DNA of 38,634 nucleotides from a virus. The notes under the pieces are model-generated. The model saw nothing but the letters and a program-made list of their open reading frames with translations, searched no databases and was not told the origin of the DNA. Below, piece by piece: positions 12,881 to 20,597 of the stretch. The stretch spans positions 1 to 38,634 of the IMG/VR virus record IMGVR_UViG_3300043466_003517; one strand, given 5' to 3'. How positions within the stretch are numbered: position 1 is the first letter of the stretch; each line of letters starts with the position of its first letter. The position numbers and the translations under genes are program-made.

Positions 12881-13438
12881 ATGAGACAATTATTTAATAT
12901 TAATGAATCTGAAAAACAAAGGATTCTTGAGATGCATGAAAATGCAACTAAGAAACATTATCTAATAGAACAATCTTCTACCTCCTATGAGTTTTCGACA
13001 GAGTCGGTGCCCGCTAGACAATTTATATATAAAGAATTCAATTTGTTTAAATCCAATCCTAATTTCGCAACTATGACACCTCAACAAAAAATTGATGATT
13101 TAAATACTGCAAGAGAAAAATTAAAAACTACGGATATGAACGCTTTAGTAAAAAGGGCACAAGAAGCGGGGGTAACATCAGGCTCCACCACGGCTTTACA
13201 AACTGATTTACAAACAGTTTCAGGTAACGCCAATTTAAAATTTGTCGGGACAGATGGTACTGAAAAAGCATTCGTTGATGGTAAGTTAGGTACAAACACT
13301 GTGGACGCTCTACTTAGATACCAAATTTATTTATTAGGTCTACCACAACAGACTAAACCTGTGACTAACCAATCATATGTTCAGCCAGGGTCCGCAAAAG
13401 TTGTTGGGCAAGGAACTTATAATGTTGGGAAAAAATAA
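12881..13438 (+). CDS. class B tagged protein with PG-binding-like end
   Basis: A 185-aa protein. The start at 12881 is fixed by the near-identical gene start at 13799. Residues 1-32 are the class B tag (MRQLFNINESEKQRILEMHE, then NATKKHYL) ending YLIE/Q. The middle is helical. The C-terminal FVDGKLGTNTVDALLRYQ is like the second half of a PG_binding_1 repeat. It is probably packaged, and a cell-wall role is possible. Confidence 0.82.
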   Translation: MRQLFNINESEKQRILEMHENATKKHYLIEQSSTSYEFSTESVPARQFIYKEFNLFKSNPNFATMTPQQKIDDLNTAREKLKTTDMNALVKRAQEAGVTSGSTTALQTDLQTVSGNANLKFVGTDGTEKAFVDGKLGTNTVDALLRYQIYLLGLPQQTKPVTNQSYVQPGSAKVVGQGTYNVGKK

Positions 13439-13660
13439 TTAAATTGTTTTTCCGGGAACGTATTCATAACCTTTGATGGTGTCACAAGTTACCTCCATAA
13501 TTAGGTAGTATTCACCGGTTTCCTCATCAATACCTCTGTAATATGTCGTATCACATTTAATAGTTTTTGTGATTTGTTTGTTAACTGTTTTAGTATTAAT
13601 GGTTGAAGAACATCCGAATACCATTAGAACTACTAAGATTAAAAAAGTGATGTGTTTCAT
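13439..13660 (-). CDS. small lipoprotein
   Basis: A 73-aa lipoprotein: MKHITFLILVVLMVFGCSS has a signal peptide with the lipobox VFGC (Cys17). The mature part is Thr/Lys-rich with two Cys (KCDTTYYRG, EVTCDT). It has a full host-type promoter (13681-13713) and converges on the class B tagged gene, the two stops being adjacent. Confidence 0.8.
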   Translation of the reverse strand: MKHITFLILVVLMVFGCSSTINTKTVNKQITKTIKCDTTYYRGIDEETGEYYLIMEVTCDTIKGYEYVPGKTI

Positions 13661-13680
13661 TTGTTATTTGATTTATTCTA

Positions 13681-13713
13681 CAAATATACGGTAATTTACT
13701 GTTCCGCTCCAAA
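13681..13713 (-). promoter_or_regulatory. Bacteroidota-type promoter
   Basis: Minus strand: TTTG (13710-13713), 21 nt, TATATTTG (13681-13688). It serves the lipoprotein gene and is duplicated at 14789-14821. Confidence 0.7.
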
Positions 13714-13720
13714 TTTTTAT

Positions 13721-13771
13721 AAAAAAAGTAGTTATAAAAAAGTTTATAACCATAAAATTAGTCATTTTTGA
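13721..13771. repeat. 51-bp duplicated intergenic block, copy 1
   Basis: Identical to 14831-14881 over 51 bp. It contains the perfect palindrome GTTATAAA-AAAG-TTTATAAC at 13731-13750, a likely operator, between a minus-strand host-type promoter and a plus-strand TATTTAT motif. Confidence 0.85.
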
Positions 13772-13773
13772 AG

Positions 13774-13780
13774 TATTTAT
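13774..13780 (+). promoter_or_regulatory. candidate late-promoter motif TATTTAT
   Basis: TATTTAT lies 18 nt before the ATG at 13799. Confidence 0.5.
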
Positions 13781-13798
13781 ATAAAAAAAATAAAAAGT

Positions 13799-14293
13799 AT
13801 GAGACAATTATTTAAGATAGACGAATCCGAAAAGAAAAGAATCCTTGAAATGCATGAAAATGCAACCAAGAAAAATTATTTAAATGAACAAGGAGTTCCT
13901 GAAACTGCGGCATCTAGTGGAACTAAACTAAATGGAAAAACTTATAAAATGGAAAAAATAATTGATGATACTAGTTTACGTCAATTTTTGAATTGGGGTA
14001 TAAACAGTGCCGAATTAGCCAAAGGACCTCATACCATAAATGTTGGTATGGTTAACACGGCGACTGGTCGTAATTATACCGTAGCTCCCGAGAGAACTGC
14101 TGAACCTGGCCCAGGTGACCCTTATTTTTTAGTAGATATAATTACTAAAGATTTAGATTTAATTGCTCAAAATTACACTATTGATGAATTATGTAAAGGT
14201 GTTGATAAAAAATTACCACTAAAAAGCATAAAATCATTAGAAATTGCTAAAACTAGAGTTCAATCACGTCTAGGTTGGTGTAGAAAAGCGTAA
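13799..14293 (+). CDS. class B tagged protein
   Basis: A 164-aa protein whose first 30 residues are almost the same as those of the gene at 12881 (MRQLFKIDESEKKRILEMHE, NATKKNYL), ending YLNE/Q. The remainder is unrelated: LRQFLNWGINSAELAKGPHT, GPGDPYFLVDIITKDLDLIA, ELCKGVDKK. This is a clear case of one tag on two different bodies. Function unknown. Confidence 0.85.
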   Translation: MRQLFKIDESEKKRILEMHENATKKNYLNEQGVPETAASSGTKLNGKTYKMEKIIDDTSLRQFLNWGINSAELAKGPHTINVGMVNTATGRNYTVAPERTAEPGPGDPYFLVDIITKDLDLIAQNYTIDELCKGVDKKLPLKSIKSLEIAKTRVQSRLGWCRKA

Positions 14294-14310
14294 AATTAAT
14301 TAAAAATAAA

Positions 14311-14336
14311 AAAAGGAGAGGTTACTCTCCTTTTTT
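14311..14336. terminator. bidirectional terminator
   Basis: AGGAGAG (14314-14320) / CTCTCCT (14325-14331), flanked by A and T runs, between convergent genes. Confidence 0.88.
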
Positions 14337-14348
14337 GTTTATATTAAT

Positions 14349-14768
14349 TTAATTGTAGATAATTTCAGGATTTTTAGTAAAAAACCCTTTAATTAAATCA
14401 CCCTCACGGTATTCAATAATATAGATAATACTACCTTCATCAGTTTTACCCAAGACTACCAATGATTCTTGACTATCCTCTTGTACTACAACATCAATAA
14501 TATTAGTACTTTGATTAATTTTAATAATTTTGTATTGACTACCTTCACAGGATTCAATTTTTTTACCCAAATCGTAAGTTACAACTAACTTATTTTTGTG
14601 TTCGTATAAATCAGTGTAAACCAATTTTCCTAGTTCAAGAGCCCGTGTGGTACTAATCAACGACGAATGTTCAAAAAATTGAGTGGTGTCCAACTTAACA
14701 GTAATAACTTGAGAATTAGAAATAAAACTCAAAATGATAAATGTGATTGTGAGAATGGTATTTTTCAT
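14349..14768 (-). CDS. secreted/periplasmic protein
   Basis: A 139-aa protein with a signal peptide (MKNTILTITFIILSFISNSQ, cut after NSQ). The mature part is beta-rich (KLVVTYDLGKKIESCEGSQY, NIIDVVVQEDSQESLVV). It has its own host-type promoter (14789-14821), arranged exactly as for the lipoprotein gene at 13660. Function unknown; the exported location suggests envelope modification during infection. Confidence 0.8.
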   Translation of the reverse strand: MKNTILTITFIILSFISNSQVITVKLDTTQFFEHSSLISTTRALELGKLVYTDLYEHKNKLVVTYDLGKKIESCEGSQYKIIKINQSTNIIDVVVQEDSQESLVVLGKTDEGSIIYIIEYREGDLIKGFFTKNPEIIYN

Positions 14769-14788
14769 AGTGTTTGTTATTTAGAATA

Positions 14789-14821
14789 CAAATATATGGC
14801 AATCTGTCCTGTTACTCCAAA
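14789..14821 (-). promoter_or_regulatory. Bacteroidota-type promoter
   Basis: Minus strand: TTTG (14818-14821), 21 nt, TATATTTG (14789-14796). Confidence 0.7.
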
Positions 14822-14830
14822 CTTTTTATA

Positions 14831-14881
14831 AAAAAAAGTAGTTATAAAAAAGTTTATAACCATAAAATTAGTCATTTTTGA
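14831..14881. repeat. 51-bp duplicated intergenic block, copy 2
   Basis: Identical to 13721-13771. The palindrome GTTATAAA-AAAG-TTTATAAC lies at 14841-14860, again between divergent promoters. Confidence 0.85.
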
Positions 14882-14883
14882 TG

Positions 14884-14890
14884 TATTTAT
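14884..14890 (+). promoter_or_regulatory. candidate late-promoter motif TATTTAT
   Basis: TATTTAT lies 17 nt before the ATG at 14908. Confidence 0.5.
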
Positions 14891-14907
14891 AAAAAAAGTT
14901 TATTTTT

Positions 14908-15906
14908 ATGAAAAATATTTTGAACGAAGAATTGGACAGAATGCAATATCTCTTTGGTTATAAGAAAGGGATTGTTATTTCAGAACAGACTGAAATAAAA
15001 CAAGGTTCTAAAGGTGACCCATACCAATACAAACAAGATGGTGATAAATATTATTACGCAAAGAAAACAGAAGGTACAAACGCTAACTGGATTGAGCAAA
15101 AAAGTCAAAAAGGAATTGACGCAATTAAAACAAAAATATTTAATAATTCATCTACTACCCCAACTAAAACTACCACAACAGATACTGCAACAACCCCAAT
15201 TGAAAAGGTAACAGCAACAGGTATAAACGTTCAATCGGTTTATGACCAACTTGCGGCAGGAAAGGAAAAAATGAATAATCAAACCTTTAACACGTTTGCA
15301 TATCTAGTAAAAGTTATTCCAGGTGCTGACTCAAGATTACCCGGTACAGGTAAAGTAGACGGAGTGGCTTCAACTTTAAAGGTAGAAGATTTTAAAGCTA
15401 AATTTCCTGATTATTCGTCATATAGATATGTACCAACACCTGAAGGTGGATTTAAACCGGGTATGGATGTTGAGTCGGGTGCGGTTTATGGAAAGGAACC
15501 TATAATTAAAGATACTCAAATATCTGCTGAAGACCAAATGAATCGAACGAAAAAAGACAATGAGGAGAAGGAAAATCTTGAAAACGAAAACATGATTCAA
15601 GAATGGTGTGATTCAAACGAAATATTGGTCGATGAAGAATGTTATCCTGTTGAGGGTATGGATTACAATCAAGCTAGAAGACAATCATCTATTGATGCTA
15701 GAGCAGATAAACATCCTTATAAAAGAGATGAATACTGGAATGAGGAAAATATGATTTATATTGCAATATATGGATTTAAAAGTAGAAATAGAAAAGAATT
15801 GAAACAAAGAGAAGCTCAAAAGAACGAAAAAGAGACTCCATCAGAAAATCCAAACCCATCTAATCTACCTAAACAAGATTTTGATTCTGGTGAATATATT
15901 GCGTAA
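14908..15906 (+). CDS. class C tagged protein
   Basis: A 332-aa protein. The tag is ILNEELDRMQYLFGYKKG, ending VISE/Q. Then come a small beta unit (GDPYQYKQDGDKYYYAKKTE, NWIEQKSQKG), a Thr-rich linker (residues about 88-105), a mixed domain and a charged C-terminal region with many Glu/Asn/Lys. No catalytic motif is recognised. It heads a four-gene run (14908-18306) of tagged proteins with gaps of 6-11 nt or overlaps. Confidence 0.82.
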   Translation: MKNILNEELDRMQYLFGYKKGIVISEQTEIKQGSKGDPYQYKQDGDKYYYAKKTEGTNANWIEQKSQKGIDAIKTKIFNNSSTTPTKTTTTDTATTPIEKVTATGINVQSVYDQLAAGKEKMNNQTFNTFAYLVKVIPGADSRLPGTGKVDGVASTLKVEDFKAKFPDYSSYRYVPTPEGGFKPGMDVESGAVYGKEPIIKDTQISAEDQMNRTKKDNEEKENLENENMIQEWCDSNEILVDEECYPVEGMDYNQARRQSSIDARADKHPYKRDEYWNEENMIYIAIYGFKSRNRKELKQREAQKNEKETPSENPNPSNLPKQDFDSGEYIA

Positions 15907-15912
15907 AAAGTT

Positions 15913-16305
15913 ATGAAAAATTATTTAAACGAAGAATTAGGTAGAATGAAATTTCTTTTTTCTTATGATAAAGGAAAAGTTATTTCAGAACAAGAGTCTG
16001 ATACTACTACCCCATCATTACCAAAGGCAGAACCGACAACTGAATTAGGGAATGTACCAAAATCAACTTGGGAGGAAATGCAAGAAACTGCAAATACTAA
16101 ACCGAATTATTATACAGGTGTAGGAGAAAGTATGGACAGAAAATCTGCAAAATCAAAATCCCTGACAAATGCTCAATTGAATGCTTCAAAAAAATTAAAT
16201 AAAACAGAAACTAATTTAACAACAAAAGAAATAAATGGATTACTGTCACAAAAAGGTGATGGTAATTACGTATATCGTGCTTTATATTATATCACCCAAG
16301 TGTAA
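15913..16305 (+). CDS. class C tagged small protein
   Basis: A 130-aa protein starting 6 nt after the previous stop. The tag YLNEELGRMKFLFSYDKGK ends VISE/Q and is close to that of 14908. The body is short and Lys/Ser/Thr-rich (SAKSKSLTNAQLNASKKLNK, LTTKEINGLLSQKGDGNYVY). Function unknown. Confidence 0.82.
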   Translation: MKNYLNEELGRMKFLFSYDKGKVISEQESDTTTPSLPKAEPTTELGNVPKSTWEEMQETANTKPNYYTGVGESMDRKSAKSKSLTNAQLNASKKLNKTETNLTTKEINGLLSQKGDGNYVYRALYYITQV

Positions 16306-16316
16306 AAAAAATTTAT

Positions 16317-17429
16317 ATGAGAAACCTGTTAACTGAGGTACAAAGAATTAAACAAATGATTGGTGTTCCATTGAATGAGATGGCAAAACCATCTGAACAC
16401 CATATTAAATCTATACAGACAATTTTAAGTGTTAATGGTCTTTTAAAAAAAGAGTCCGAATCACTTTTTAACCAAATTGTGGAACTCGCTGATGACCAAG
16501 TTATAAATTTTGATTTATTAGAACATGGTGTTAAAAACACATTACTCAAAAAAGGTGACAAGTATGTGTCGATTGTTAAATATTTTGAAAAAGTTCTTGG
16601 TTCTTTAAAGGACAGAGAACCTGATTCATATGAAATTGAGCCAGAACAAGATGACTATAGTTTTGAACCTGAGGAACCATCAATATTAAAGAAAAAAGTC
16701 TTTAGAAAAGAATTATATTACTTACAAGTAGAACTTCTTAAACTTCAAGAATGGTTAATGGAAACAGGTAAAACAGTTATAATTGTTTTTGAAGGAAGAG
16801 ATTCTGCAGGTAAAGGTTCAACTATCAAAAAATTTACTGAGAATTTAAATCCAAGATATTTTAATATTATCGCTCTTGGTATCCCATCTCCTGAGGAAAG
16901 ACAAGATTGGTTTGGAAGATATAAAAAACATATTAAACCTGGTATGATTAATTTCTTTGACAGAAGTTGGTATAACAGAGGTCTTGTTGAACCTGTAATG
17001 GGATATGGTTCTGAAGAAGAATATGAACATTTTATGGAAAATGTTGAGAGTTTTGAAAATGAATTAGTTGAGAAAGGAGACTATCTCTTTAAATTATGGT
17101 TCTCAATTGATAAGGAAACTCAAGCAAGACGATTTGATATGAGACAAAAATCACCACTCAAATATTGGAAGTATTCTCCAAATGATTCCAAGATGCAAGA
17201 TATGTGGGAAAGGTTTACTGAATTTAAACAAAGACTATTTGATAAGACATCTACAATAAACCATCCTTGGATTGTTTTAGACGCAAATGATAAAAAAGTA
17301 TCGGGATTGAATGCAATTAGATATGTGTTACAAAACATCCCTTATGAAAATAAAAATGAAGAATTATTGGGTAAGGATTTTCCTGAAGCAATGGCCGTTT
17401 TAAAACCTGAAACAAATGAAAATAATTGA
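16317..17429 (+). CDS. ppk2: polyphosphate kinase 2 with N-terminal tag
   Basis: A 370-aa protein. PPK2 enzymes transfer phosphate between polyphosphate and nucleotides. The kinase domain (about residues 125-350) shows Walker A FEGRDSAGKGSTIKKF (159-173), the Walker B region INFFDRSWYNRG (211-222), and WFSIDKETQARRFDMR and SPLKYWKYSPND of the lid and C-terminal part. The first 125 residues are extra compared with normal PPK2: a tag-like helix (LLTEVQRIKQMIGVPLNE, then M), a helical part and an acidic linker (EIEPEQDDYSFEPEE). It overlaps the lysozyme gene by 14 nt. If packaged, it could supply NTPs or drain host polyP early in infection. The enzyme call is firm; packaging is inference. Confidence 0.93.
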   Translation: MRNLLTEVQRIKQMIGVPLNEMAKPSEHHIKSIQTILSVNGLLKKESESLFNQIVELADDQVINFDLLEHGVKNTLLKKGDKYVSIVKYFEKVLGSLKDREPDSYEIEPEQDDYSFEPEEPSILKKKVFRKELYYLQVELLKLQEWLMETGKTVIIVFEGRDSAGKGSTIKKFTENLNPRYFNIIALGIPSPEERQDWFGRYKKHIKPGMINFFDRSWYNRGLVEPVMGYGSEEEYEHFMENVESFENELVEKGDYLFKLWFSIDKETQARRFDMRQKSPLKYWKYSPNDSKMQDMWERFTEFKQRLFDKTSTINHPWIVLDANDKKVSGLNAIRYVLQNIPYENKNEELLGKDFPEAMAVLKPETNENN

Positions 17430-18306
17430 TATTTTACAAAAAATAATATTAAAAGAGCAGGAAGGTTCAGACCCTAAAAATGCTGATGCATACCCTGACC
17501 AAGATGAGTGGGGATTTGATGACGCTTGGACTTGGGGTGAATGGAAAATTTACTATGACGCTCTTGTTAAAAAAAATGGAGAAACTTCTGCAAAAAAGAG
17601 GTTTTTAAAATATTGGGAGGTAGTCCAAGAAGGGACTGGAGTTGTAGGTGATGATGGGATGGACCCAAATTGGTTTAAAAAGAAAGAAATGTGGAACGGT
17701 AAAAAAAATAGACCTTACACAAGACAAGAATTTGAAGATACTTTAAAATATAATGAGAAATACAGTAAATCTTCTTCATCAAATTCAGAGTTAGTAACAG
17801 GAGTTTCAAACAAACTTGTAGAATATGTTAAAAAAGAAGAATTTTTTGTTAAGTGTGTATATGATGACGCAAATGGAACTCCTTGTATAAGAAAGGATTT
17901 TAATGCTTGTTGTCTAAAGGGTAGAAAACCAAAAGGAATTGCAACTATTGGGTATGGTACCGTATATTATCCTGATGGGACCAAGGTTACCCCATCCGAT
18001 AAAGATGTTTCAATTGAAACTGCAACCAAATATCTAAAAGTAACTTTAGATACGATAGCTAAAAAATTACTTAAAATATACCCAAATCTAAACCAACAAC
18101 AACTTGATGGTATGGCCTCTTTATGTTATAATGTCGGATTTGCTGGATGTACATCAAAGGCCCCTAATTTGTCTGCGGCAATTAAGAAGAACCCAAATTC
18201 CAAAACTAACCCTAAAATAAAACCAAATTTTTTAGATTTTGCAAATGCTAAAAGAAGAACTGATGAGTTTGGGATATATCATAGTGGAAATTATCCAACT
18301 GCATAA
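17416..18306 (+). CDS. GH24 (T4-type) lysozyme with N-terminal extension
   Basis: A 296-aa protein. The C-terminal half is a GH24 muramidase that cuts MurNAc-GlcNAc bonds: likely catalytic Glu at 141/142 (VKKEEFF), YDD (149-151), an unusual insertion of about 20 residues, then IATIGYGTVYYPDG (175-188), the helix LNQQQLDGMASLCYNVGFAG, and a C-terminal RRTDEFGIYHSG. The first 15 residues (MKIIDILQKIILKEQ) are a short class D tag ending ILKE/Q; an acidic, Trp-rich domain (EWGFDDAWTWGEWKIYYDAL) follows. No export signal is seen. It may be a virion lysin rather than the timed endolysin. Confidence 0.88.
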   Translation: MKIIDILQKIILKEQEGSDPKNADAYPDQDEWGFDDAWTWGEWKIYYDALVKKNGETSAKKRFLKYWEVVQEGTGVVGDDGMDPNWFKKKEMWNGKKNRPYTRQEFEDTLKYNEKYSKSSSSNSELVTGVSNKLVEYVKKEEFFVKCVYDDANGTPCIRKDFNACCLKGRKPKGIATIGYGTVYYPDGTKVTPSDKDVSIETATKYLKVTLDTIAKKLLKIYPNLNQQQLDGMASLCYNVGFAGCTSKAPNLSAAIKKNPNSKTNPKIKPNFLDFANAKRRTDEFGIYHSGNYPTA

Positions 18307-18313
18307 TATTTAT
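18307..18313 (+). promoter_or_regulatory. candidate late-promoter motif TATTTAT
   Basis: TATTTAT lies 5 nt before the ATG at 18319. Confidence 0.35.
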
Positions 18314-18318
18314 ATAAT

Positions 18319-18639
18319 ATGGGAAAGCAAATTAAATTAACAGAAAGTCAATTAGATAAGATAGTTAATCATCTAATGAACGAAAATGCAAGATATGTGA
18401 TGTCTTTTGATGAATTTATGAGACATAAGAATAAAGACCAGCAATATACTTGTGGGTATGAAAACTTATGTTTCTTAGTTCACGATGGAAATTACCAAAT
18501 AGATTTGGGTGAAAAATTCCATGAAAAACACAAAATTCCAAATGGAGTGGGAGGGACTATCTATCACGATGGAAATAATGTTTATTTCTGCCCTGATTTT
18601 GGTGACGATAGACCAAAAAGAACAATTCAGGTTGCTTAA
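18319..18639 (+). CDS. tagged small protein
   Basis: A 106-aa protein. GKQIKLTESQLDKIVNHLMN, then ENA, is a class A tag with a LMNE-type end. The body has CGYENLCFLVHDGNYQIDLG and GGTIYHDGNNVYFCPDFGDD, a compact beta-rich domain with three Cys. Function unknown. Its 3' end is part of a convergent hairpin. Confidence 0.82.
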   Translation: MGKQIKLTESQLDKIVNHLMNENARYVMSFDEFMRHKNKDQQYTCGYENLCFLVHDGNYQIDLGEKFHEKHKIPNGVGGTIYHDGNNVYFCPDFGDDRPKRTIQVA

Positions 18640-18650
18640 ACCTGAATTGT
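18622..18650. terminator. convergent hairpin
   Basis: ACAATTCAGGTT (18622-18633) pairs perfectly with AACCTGAATTGT (18639-18650). It covers the overlapping 3' ends of convergent genes. It has no T-tract. Confidence 0.6.
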
Positions 18651-19304
18651 CAATATACTAAAATTACGAAGCTCTTCGGTATTCCATTGGTGGTCAATTG
18701 AATATTCTTTACTTTTTAAGTTAAATGTTATGTTTCCTTGAGAGCCCTCGTTGATTTCCCAACCACCAAAGTCTTCAAGAACAGTATAACAATAATCTTC
18801 AATTTCTGATGGTGTTGGAACAGTATCTCCACCAAGTTCCATATCACTTTCAATATAACCACTATCCCCACCACCAGTATATGTACAAACTATTTTAGTT
18901 ACAGAATATTCTTTAAAGATTTTATCAAAAACTTCTTCAGGAATTTCTCCACTACTTCCAGCATCATCATAATTACGAACAGAGAAATTACAATTAACGT
19001 CAATTGTTTTACTTAAACAATCAAAATCAAAATCTATTGAGAAATAATCAAGGTCATCTTGGTCGTGAAATTCATCATTCTCAAAATTATCTGTGTCAAT
19101 ATTATCTAATATTCTTTCCATTAGTAACTCAACTGGTTTGAATTTTTCAATTCTTCTTCCATTTGTATAAACATCACCTCCATAAGTGAAGCTACCGTAT
19201 TCAAAATAACAAGTTGCATTTGCGGTGGTTGACCCAAAACTTCTAATATATATAAAATATTGTGATAAGGATTTCTTGTCCTCAGGTGTTAATTGTATTT
19301 CCAT
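18636..19304 (-). CDS. conserved protein, DUF6878-like
   Basis: A 222-aa acidic protein. The start at 19304 (MEIQLTPEDKKSLSQYF) is chosen because a TATTTAT motif precedes it. The second half has TYTGGGDSGYIESDMELGGD and a Trp/Gly region (EDFGGWEINEGSQGNITFNL), which resemble the GGGDSG...GWExNxG pattern of DUF6878-type proteins. The function is unknown. It is the last gene of a minus-strand cluster. Confidence 0.78.
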   Translation of the reverse strand: MEIQLTPEDKKSLSQYFIYIRSFGSTTANATCYFEYGSFTYGGDVYTNGRRIEKFKPVELLMERILDNIDTDNFENDEFHDQDDLDYFSIDFDFDCLSKTIDVNCNFSVRNYDDAGSSGEIPEEVFDKIFKEYSVTKIVCTYTGGGDSGYIESDMELGGDTVPTPSEIEDYCYTVLEDFGGWEINEGSQGNITFNLKSKEYSIDHQWNTEELRNFSILTIQV

Positions 19305-19308
19305 ATCT

Positions 19309-19315
19309 ATAAATA
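19309..19315 (-). promoter_or_regulatory. candidate late-promoter motif TATTTAT
   Basis: TATTTAT on the minus strand, 4 nt before the ATG at 19304. Confidence 0.35.
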
Positions 19316-19669
19316 TTATTTGTCTCTGTTTAGTTTCGCAGACTTCATCATCCACTTAGGTCTTTCTTTATTTTCCAAAGACTCAATCCACTCTTTTGCA
19401 GTTGGGACATACCCATCGCAGTCCTCTCTTACGTGCATTTCCCCAACATATCTTGTGTATACTATTTTACCATCAGAATTAATGAATGATTGACCAAAAA
19501 TCTTTTCCATTTCAAATATACCTTCAGAGTGGTGACGAAACATTCTATGGATTGAATGACAAATCCATCCCTTTGTTTCATCCATCCAATTATGCATTGG
19601 TAAATAATCTTCAACTTTTCCACCCCATATTTTAACTGAGGATTCTGCGTGTTCAATTGGGTGAGCCAT
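19316..19669 (-). CDS. conserved protein, DUF6915-like
   Basis: A 117-aa protein with a very characteristic sequence: MAHPIEHAESSVKIWGGKVE, DYLPMHNWMDETKGW, HRMFRHHSEGIFEMEKIFG, VGEMHVREDCDGYVPTAKEW and PKWM. It matches what I know as the DUF6915 family, found in phages and plasmids. The many His and Asp residues suggest metal binding, but no function is known. It overlaps the upstream gene by 17 nt. Confidence 0.83.
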   Translation of the reverse strand: MAHPIEHAESSVKIWGGKVEDYLPMHNWMDETKGWICHSIHRMFRHHSEGIFEMEKIFGQSFINSDGKIVYTRYVGEMHVREDCDGYVPTAKEWIESLENKERPKWMMKSAKLNRDK

Positions 19670-19940
19670 TTTCTATTTGTTTTATTGATGATGTTATTTG
19701 TAGTTCTTTACCTATTGCAAATAATCTAAAGGAATCCATTACAAGTTGCTCAAGAGCAAAGGGAAATAAATCAAGATACTTATCAACATCCTCAACATAT
19801 AATGTGACGGAACAAGATAAGAATTTCCCAGTAGTGGAATATGTGAAATTTTCAACAATAACTTTCGCATCTTTTCCAAATAACTCATTTAATTCTCTCT
19901 TATGTACTTTATTTATTGTGGTTTGAATATGTGTTTTCAA
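19653..19940 (-). CDS. hypothetical protein
   Basis: A 95-aa alpha/beta protein (KRELNELFGKDAKVIVENFT, LSCSVTLYVEDVDKYLDLFP). It overlaps its neighbours on both sides (32 and 17 nt), which indicates translational coupling in a minus-strand unit running 20289 to 18636. The function is unknown. Confidence 0.75.
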   Translation of the reverse strand: MKTHIQTTINKVHKRELNELFGKDAKVIVENFTYSTTGKFLSCSVTLYVEDVDKYLDLFPFALEQLVMDSFRLFAIGKELQITSSIKQIENGSPN

Positions 19941-20289
19941 GTTTCAATTCCATTTTAAATACTTGTATTCTTTTATTAACTATAATTTTAATGTAGTGTT
20001 TTATTTCTTTTTTTATTTTATCAAAATTTATTTCCGAACTTTCTTTGAAAATTGGGGATTGTAAAAAAGTTTGGGGTATCTTATCCTCAAAAATAAAAAG
20101 TTCTTGTAATGATTCAGTTAAATTAAATTTTAACTTAAAAGATTCTGAATCCGTTACAATTTGAATATCAACATCAATTCTATTATCTTTTACTTCTTGT
20201 AAATTAACAACCTCAATTCTTTTTATTAAAAGATAGTCAGGTATGACATATTTATTTAAATAATACTCAAGTAAAATTTTTCTATCCAT
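19909..20289 (-). CDS. hypothetical protein
   Basis: A 126-aa protein. It starts MDRKILLEYYLNKYVIPDYL; later strands (RIDVDIQIVTDSESFKLKFN) and Lys-rich helices follow. Its ATG is only 5 nt from the divergent gene at 20295, so each gene's promoter must lie inside the other. Function unknown. Confidence 0.75.
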   Translation of the reverse strand: MDRKILLEYYLNKYVIPDYLLIKRIEVVNLQEVKDNRIDVDIQIVTDSESFKLKFNLTESLQELFIFEDKIPQTFLQSPIFKESSEINFDKIKKEIKHYIKIIVNKRIQVFKMELKLENTYSNHNK

Positions 20290-20294
20290 TTGTA

Positions 20295-20597
20295 ATGAAT
20301 TATAGTAAAGAAAAAGAACAATTTCAAAAAGTTTTTGGGGGAATTCTAAAAAGAAGGTATAAAAGCATTGTTGAAGTTGAAGTTAATCCTGAAGATTTTG
20401 AGGAGATAATGGAGTATGGAAAAGATTATCCTTTCAGAACATTGGGAGTTACTGTTAACTGGAAAGTTCAAGTTTCAATTAAGAATAATGAAACTTTTGG
20501 TAATCTTTCATCTCTTGGTCAAGATATATTTCATGCAATGTTTAAAATAAAAGGCGTTGTGCCGTGGATTCATTTGGAAACAAATTATGAAAGTTAA
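20295..20597 (+). CDS. hypothetical protein
   Basis: A 100-aa protein, MNYSKEKEQFQKVFGGILKR, then a strand-rich part (RTLGVTVNWKVQVSIKNNET). It is first of three overlapping plus-strand genes. Not recognised. Confidence 0.75.
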   Translation: MNYSKEKEQFQKVFGGILKRRYKSIVEVEVNPEDFEEIMEYGKDYPFRTLGVTVNWKVQVSIKNNETFGNLSSLGQDIFHAMFKIKGVVPWIHLETNYES

